24,528 nucleotides of DNA, taken from assembly GCA_036274635.1 (NCBI GenBank), contig DASUFI010000351.1, positions 1 through 24,528 of the forward strand. The letters are read 5' to 3'. The notes beneath the pieces are model-generated. The model had not been told where the DNA came from and searched no databases. It saw only the letters and a list, made by a program, of their open reading frames with translations. Shown piece after piece: positions 17,339 through 24,528 of this stretch (position 1 is the first letter of the stretch; every line of letters starts with the position of its first letter). The DNA comes from DASUFI01 sp036274635 (GTDB taxonomy: Bacteria; Planctomycetota; B15-G4). A program made the translations under genes and the position numbers.

Positions 17339-17421
17339 CGACGCGCGTGGCCTTGCGCTCGTTTCGACAGCCCGGTTAGCCTGCTGCAGATCAGCCCGAG
17401 TTCCAGGGTGGAGGCCGTGCC

Positions 17422-20211
<2,790 letters not shown>

Positions 20212-20246
20212 GGCCCGACGCACCCGGCGCCCGAGGGTCGTCCGGC

Positions 20247-21107
<861 letters not shown>

Positions 21108-21124
21108 GTCGGAGAGGAAGGCCC

Positions 21125-22603
21125 GTGAGCTCGCCCCGCTATCCCGCGCTCTACCAGGTCAACACGCGCGTGCTGCTGACCGAGCTGTCGCGCGCGCTGT
21201 CGCGCCCGGCCACGCTCGACGACCTCCCGGACGCCGAGCTGGACCGCTGGGCCGGCCTGGGCTTCGACTGGATCTGGCTGCTCAGCGTCTGGCACACGGG
21301 GCCCGCGGCGCAGCGCATCTCGCGCAGCCATCCCGGGTGGCGGCACGAGTTCGAGGAGACGCTGCCCGACCTGTGCGAGGACGACATCGCGGGCTCGGGC
21401 TTCGCGATCCGTGGCTACCGCGTGCACCCCGAGCTGGGGGGCGACGCGGCCCTCGCGCGGCTGCGCGGGCGCCTGCGCCAGCGCGGCCTGCGGCTCATGC
21501 TCGACTTCGTGCCCAACCACATGGCGCCCGACCACCCGTGGGTGGCCGAGCACCCGGACTGGTTCGTGGCGGGCGGCGAGGCCGACCTCGCGCGCGCCCC
21601 GCAGAACTTCTGCCGGCTGTCCACCGTGCGCGGGCCGCTGGTGCTGGCCTACGGCCGCGACCCGTACTTCGACGGCTGGCCCGACACGCTGCAGCTCGAC
21701 TACTCCAACCCGGCCACGCAGGAGGCCATGATCGGCGAGCTGCTGCGCGTCGCGGGGCAGTGCGACGGCGTGCGCTGCGACATGGCCATGCTCGTGCTGC
21801 CGGAGGTCTTCGAGCGCACCTGGGGCCGCCGCGCCCCGCTCTTCTGGCCGCGCGCGACGCAGCGCGTGCGCGACCAGGTGCCGGGCTTCACCTTCATGGC
21901 CGAGGTCTACTGGGACCTCGAGTGGACCCTGCTGCAGCAGGGCTTCGACTACGCCTACGACAAGCGGCTCTACGACCGTCTGGTCGAGGGGCACGCGCGC
22001 CCCGTGCGCGAGCACCTGCAGGCCGGCCTCGACTTCCAGGACCACGTGGCGCGCTTCCTCGAGAACCACGACGAGCCGCGAGCCGCGGCGACCTTCCCGC
22101 AGCCGCAGCACGAGGCGGCGGCGATCATCACCTACCTCTCGCCCGGCCTGCGCTTCTTCCACCAGGGCCAGTTCGAGGGGCGTCGCAAGCGCATCTCGCC
22201 GCACCTCGTGCGCGCGCCGCAGGAGCCCGTCGACGGCGCGGTGCAGGCCTTCTACGGCAAGCTGCTCGCGGTGCTGCGCGCTCCGGTGGTGCGCGACGGC
22301 GGCTGGCGGCAGCTCGAGTGCGTCCCCGCGTGGGATGGCAACGGCTCGTGGGAGGGCTTCGTCGCCTCGAGCTGGTCGGCGGCGGAGGGCCAGCGCCGGC
22401 TGGTGGCCGTCAACGACGCCGATCACCAGGGCCAGTGCTACGTGCGGCTGCCGTGGGCCGAGCTGGGCGGCCGCAAGGTGACGCTGAAGGACCTGACGGG
22501 GCCCGCGCGCTACGAGCGCGACGGCAGCGAGCTGCTGGCGCGCGGCCTCTACCTGGACATGCCGGCGTGGGGCTACCACGTGTTCGACGTGACCGCGGGC
22601 TGA
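21125..22603 (+). CDS. GH13 alpha-amylase-family enzyme
   Basis: GTG 21125 is preceded by GAGGAAG (21114-21120). The product is 492 aa, with no leader. All four GH13 conserved regions are present: DFVPNH (127-132), DGVRCDMAML with nucleophile Asp219, FMAEVYWD with acid/base Glu260, and FLENHDEP with Asp316 as transition-state stabiliser. The N-terminus YPALYQVNTRVLL marks the start of the barrel, and the C-terminal ~90 residues form a beta domain ending WGYHVFDV. The enzyme should therefore be active on alpha-glucosidic bonds by the retaining mechanism, hydrolysing or transferring. The subfamily is not clear; its short length and missing signal peptide fit an intracellular enzyme. It is third in the GH63-SDR-GH13-regulator operon. 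Confidence 0.9.
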   Translation: MSSPRYPALYQVNTRVLLTELSRALSRPATLDDLPDAELDRWAGLGFDWIWLLSVWHTGPAAQRISRSHPGWRHEFEETLPDLCEDDIAGSGFAIRGYRVHPELGGDAALARLRGRLRQRGLRLMLDFVPNHMAPDHPWVAEHPDWFVAGGEADLARAPQNFCRLSTVRGPLVLAYGRDPYFDGWPDTLQLDYSNPATQEAMIGELLRVAGQCDGVRCDMAMLVLPEVFERTWGRRAPLFWPRATQRVRDQVPGFTFMAEVYWDLEWTLLQQGFDYAYDKRLYDRLVEGHARPVREHLQAGLDFQDHVARFLENHDEPRAAATFPQPQHEAAAIITYLSPGLRFFHQGQFEGRRKRISPHLVRAPQEPVDGAVQAFYGKLLAVLRAPVVRDGGWRQLECVPAWDGNGSWEGFVASSWSAAEGQRRLVAVNDADHQGQCYVRLPWAELGGRKVTLKDLTGPARYERDGSELLARGLYLDMPAWGYHVFDVTAG

Positions 22604-22611
22604 CGGCACGC

Positions 22612-23322
22612 ATGAAGCCGGCCCGCCCCACGGTCGACCTCGCCGGCGCGCTGGCGGCGCTGCCGCACTTCCAGGAGCTGCCGCCCGAGCTGCTGGCGCG
22701 CGTGGCCGGCATGTGCCGCGAGCTGGAGCTGCAGCCCGGCGAGCTGCTCTTCCACGCGGGCCAGCGCTGCGACGCCTTCTTCGCGGTGCGCGCGGGGCTG
22801 GTCAAGGTCTTCCGCACGGCGCCCGACGGGCGCGAGCAGGTCGTGCACCACATCGGGCCGGGCCACACCTTCGCCGAGGCGGCCCTCTTCCATCACGGCA
22901 TCTTCCCCGCCAGTGCGACGGCGGTGGAGCCCAGCCGCGTGATCCGCGTCGACGGCGCACGCTTCCTGCAGCTGTTCGCCGAGGAGCGCGGGCTGGGCGC
23001 GTCCATGGTGAGCTCGCTGTGCGGCTGGCTGCACGTGCTGCTCGACCGCATCGAGGTGCTCACGCTCATCTCGGCGGGCAGCCGGCTGGCCACCTACCTG
23101 CTGCGGCTGCCGGCGCACGAGGCGGGGGGCCAGCTGGTGGTGGAGCTGCCGCTGCCCAAGAAGGACCTCGCCGCGGAGCTGTCCATCACGCCCGAGACGC
23201 TCTCGCGCCTGCTGGCCCGCTGGCGGGAGCGTGGCCTCGTCCGCGTGGATGGCCGCCGCCTGGCGCTGCTGGACGTGCGCACGCTGGAGGCCCTGGCGGA
23301 GAGCAGCGCCGCGGGCGAGTGA
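22612..23322 (+). CDS. Crp/Fnr-family transcription regulator (DNR-like, no Fe-S cluster)
   Basis: A 236-aa protein from ATG 22612, 8 bp after the GH13 stop. Residues ~15-130 form a cyclic-nucleotide-type effector domain: LPHFQELPPELLARVA, ELLFHAGQRCDAFFAVRAGLV and GPGHTFAEAALF. A dimerisation helix and a winged helix-turn-helix follow: KKDLAAELSITPETLSRLLARW. The recognition helix has Glu195, Ser198 and Arg199, the E-x-x-S-R pattern that reads TTGAT in FNR and DNR. The N-terminal Cys cluster of FNR is absent, so an oxygen-sensing Fe-S cluster is unlikely; DNR-type NO sensing through heme is an option. It is a good candidate regulator for the TTGAT box at 23353-23366 in front of the next gene. 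It may also control its own operon. Confidence 0.9.
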   Translation: MKPARPTVDLAGALAALPHFQELPPELLARVAGMCRELELQPGELLFHAGQRCDAFFAVRAGLVKVFRTAPDGREQVVHHIGPGHTFAEAALFHHGIFPASATAVEPSRVIRVDGARFLQLFAEERGLGASMVSSLCGWLHVLLDRIEVLTLISAGSRLATYLLRLPAHEAGGQLVVELPLPKKDLAAELSITPETLSRLLARWRERGLVRVDGRRLALLDVRTLEALAESSAAGE

Positions 23323-23352
23323 GGGCTCGGGGCGGCGGGAATCCGCGCGCTC

Positions 23353-23366
23353 TTGATCTCGGTCAA
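23353..23366 (+). promoter_or_regulatory. FNR/DNR-type operator box
   Basis: TTGATCTCGGTCAA matches the FNR/DNR consensus TTGATnnnnATCAA in all positions but one (G for A). It is centred about 95 bp upstream of ATG 23454 and 30 bp downstream of the regulator stop. With an untranslated leader of ~50 nt it would sit near -41.5, the usual activating position. The regulator next door has the matching recognition helix. Confidence 0.7.
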
Positions 23367-23453
23367 GGTGGCGCCTGCGGCGCCGGACGATCATGCCTTC
23401 GTGATCTTTCCCGTGGGGCGGGCGAGCCGACCCCACCGAACCGGAGGCCTTCG

Positions 23454-24008
23454 ATGTCCCAGCCGCAAGCCGCTGTCACGCGTCCCCCGGAAGCCCGCTG
23501 CTGCGGGCACCACGACGCATTCGCCATCCTGCACGACTGCCACGAGCACATCCTCGAGCGCCTCGCGCGCCTCGAGTCGCTGGGGCGCGAGCTGACCCCG
23601 GCGACGGAGCTGAAGGAGGCGCACCTGGCGGTGCTGGGTGACGTGCTGACCTTCCTGGACACGGCCGTGGCCATGCACTCGGCCGACGAGGAGAAGACGC
23701 TCTTCCCGCGGCTGCGCCAGGCCATGGGCCCGACGGCGGGCCACACGCCCATGGACTGCATGGAGCGCGAGCACGGCGAGCACCAGGCCCTGCTGGCCGG
23801 GCTCAAGCGCGCCGTCGTGCGCCGTGACGCCGCCGCGGTGGCGCGCGAAGCGCTGGGCGTCGTGGGCAGCTACCGCGAGCACATCGGCAGGGAGGAGGAG
23901 GTCCTCTTCCCATGGGCGCGCCGGACGCTGACCGACCCGGTCCTCGTGCAGCGGATGACGCTCGAGATGCGCGAGCGGCGCGTCGCGGCCGGCATGCTGA
24001 CCTGCTGA
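23454..24008 (+). CDS. Hemerythrin-domain protein
   Basis: ATG 23454 follows GGAGG (23443-23447), giving a 184-aa soluble protein. A four-helix HHE/hemerythrin fold is indicated by di-iron ligand candidates: His27, His30 or His32 in ILHDCHEHI; His75 and Glu79 in AMHSADEEKTLFP; His107 and His110 in EREHGEHQALL; His143 and Glu147 in YREHIGREEEVLFP. The N-terminus has a Cys16-Cys17 pair followed by Gly-His-His. Bacterial hemerythrin-domain proteins bind O2 or NO or take part in iron-centre repair. The FNR/DNR box upstream and the cytochrome c downstream favour a role under low oxygen or nitric-oxide stress. Expression is probably driven from the box at 23353, separate from the GH operon. Confidence 0.88.
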   Translation: MSQPQAAVTRPPEARCCGHHDAFAILHDCHEHILERLARLESLGRELTPATELKEAHLAVLGDVLTFLDTAVAMHSADEEKTLFPRLRQAMGPTAGHTPMDCMEREHGEHQALLAGLKRAVVRRDAAAVAREALGVVGSYREHIGREEEVLFPWARRTLTDPVLVQRMTLEMRERRVAAGMLTC

Positions 24009-24027
24009 GGAATGGAGGCGCGGACCC

Positions 24028-24051
24028 CCGGTCCGCGGTTCCGCGGACCGG
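24028..24051 (+). terminator. Strong hairpin between the hemerythrin and cytochrome c genes
   Basis: CCGGTCCGCGG and CCGCGGACCGG form a perfect 11-bp inverted repeat separated by TT, starting 20 bases after the hemerythrin stop. There is no U-tract. It may end or attenuate transcription, giving unequal expression of the two genes. Confidence 0.55.
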
Positions 24052-24081
24052 AGGCCGCCAGGGCCCGAGGGAGGTGGAATC

Positions 24082-24528
24082 ATGGGGTGCGTGCAACGGT
24101 TCGACCGGGTGCGGGGCGACCGGCCCGTGAAGGCCGGCCGCGTGGCGCCGCGCGGCGCGCTGGCCGCGCTGCTGCTGCTGGCGACGACGACGGCGCAGCA
24201 GCCGCCGGCGGCCGACGCGCAGGCCGAGCGCGGCGCGCAGCTCTTCGCGCGCCAGTGCGCGGCCTGCCACGGCGACACGGGCCGCGGCGACGGCCCGGTG
24301 GCCTACCTGCTCGATCCCAAGCCGCGCAACTTCACGTCGGGCACGTTCCGCGTGGTGTCCACCGACAACGCCGTGCCCAGCGAGGACGACCTGCTCACCA
24401 CGCTGCGCCGCGGCATGCCCGGCTCGGCCATGCCGCCCTGGGGCCAGCTGCCCGACGCCGACCTGCGCGCGCTCGTCGCGACGGTGCGGCGGCTGGTGGT
24501 GGAGGGCCGCGCGGACGCCGCCATGGCC
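24082..24528 (+). CDS. Cytochrome c, class I (3' end cut by the window)
   Basis: ATG 24082 has GGGAGGTGG 4 bases upstream; 149 codons are visible and the frame is open at the edge. An Arg-rich N-terminus and a hydrophobic Ala/Leu/Thr stretch (about 25-38) act as a signal peptide or anchor. A c-type heme site follows, CAACH (Cys59, Cys62, His63), and a candidate axial Met in RGMPGSAMPPWGQL. The pattern GDTGRGDGPVAYLLDPKPRNF is common in small periplasmic electron-carrier domains attached to terminal oxidases or nitrogen-oxide reductases. The C-terminal part beyond the window is unknown. With the DNR-like regulator and hemerythrin upstream, it may belong to a microaerobic or denitrification electron-transfer system. 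Confidence 0.88.
   Translation, partial: MGCVQRFDRVRGDRPVKAGRVAPRGALAALLLLATTTAQQPPAADAQAERGAQLFARQCAACHGDTGRGDGPVAYLLDPKPRNFTSGTFRVVSTDNAVPSEDDLLTTLRRGMPGSAMPPWGQLPDADLRALVATVRRLVVEGRADAAMA

Overview
The window is about 70% GC, has strong G/C bias at third codon positions and shows mostly weak or moderate ribosome binding sites. Its left half carries secreted beta-propeller (FG-GAP) proteins that share a C-terminal module, plus a secreted HEAT-repeat protein with a Gly/Pro-rich linker. That combination suggests a Planctomycetota-like bacterium. This is an inference from protein architecture, and other high-GC phyla cannot be excluded from the sequence alone.

Layout. Positions 1-3000 hold a propeller lipoprotein-like gene, a convergent membrane-anchored SAM methyltransferase, a decayed frameshifted gene remnant and a short DUF932-like protein. 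Positions 3106-4774 are an FG-GAP gene split by a 159-bp fold-back element with 17-bp perfect terminal inverted repeats and a CTAG (or TA) target duplication. Removing the element and one target copy restores a single 501-codon frame. Positions 5106-8702 hold the HEAT-repeat protein and, convergent to it, a second FG-GAP protein. Positions 8797-14369 (minus strand) are a tight operon: amino-acid adenylation enzyme, acyl-CoA-dehydrogenase-like enzyme, carrier protein, and a single polypeptide joining an MBOAT acyltransferase to an SGNH-like domain. It resembles a dlt (D-alanylation) operon with an added dehydrogenase. The dehydrogenase has its catalytic Glu in the isovaleryl-CoA / prolyl-carrier dehydrogenase position, so I infer that the group transferred may be an oxidised aminoacyl group, for example pyrrole-2-carboxyl.

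Positions 14606-15504 (minus) are a frameshifted chimera whose N-terminal half is cytochrome bd subunit I and whose C-terminal half is subunit II. It diverges from a SulP anion transporter (15626-17314). A plus-strand operon follows (17422-23322): GH63-type glucosidase, SDR oxidoreductase, GH13 enzyme and a Crp/Fnr-type regulator. A near-consensus FNR/DNR box lies just downstream of the regulator, ahead of a hemerythrin-domain protein and a cytochrome c cut by the window end. These last genes look like a low-oxygen or nitric-oxide response module.

No tRNA, rRNA, CRISPR array or transposase gene was seen. The most interesting points are the dlt-like operon with a dehydrogenase, the exactly reversible miniature-element insertion, and the CydA/CydB chimera.
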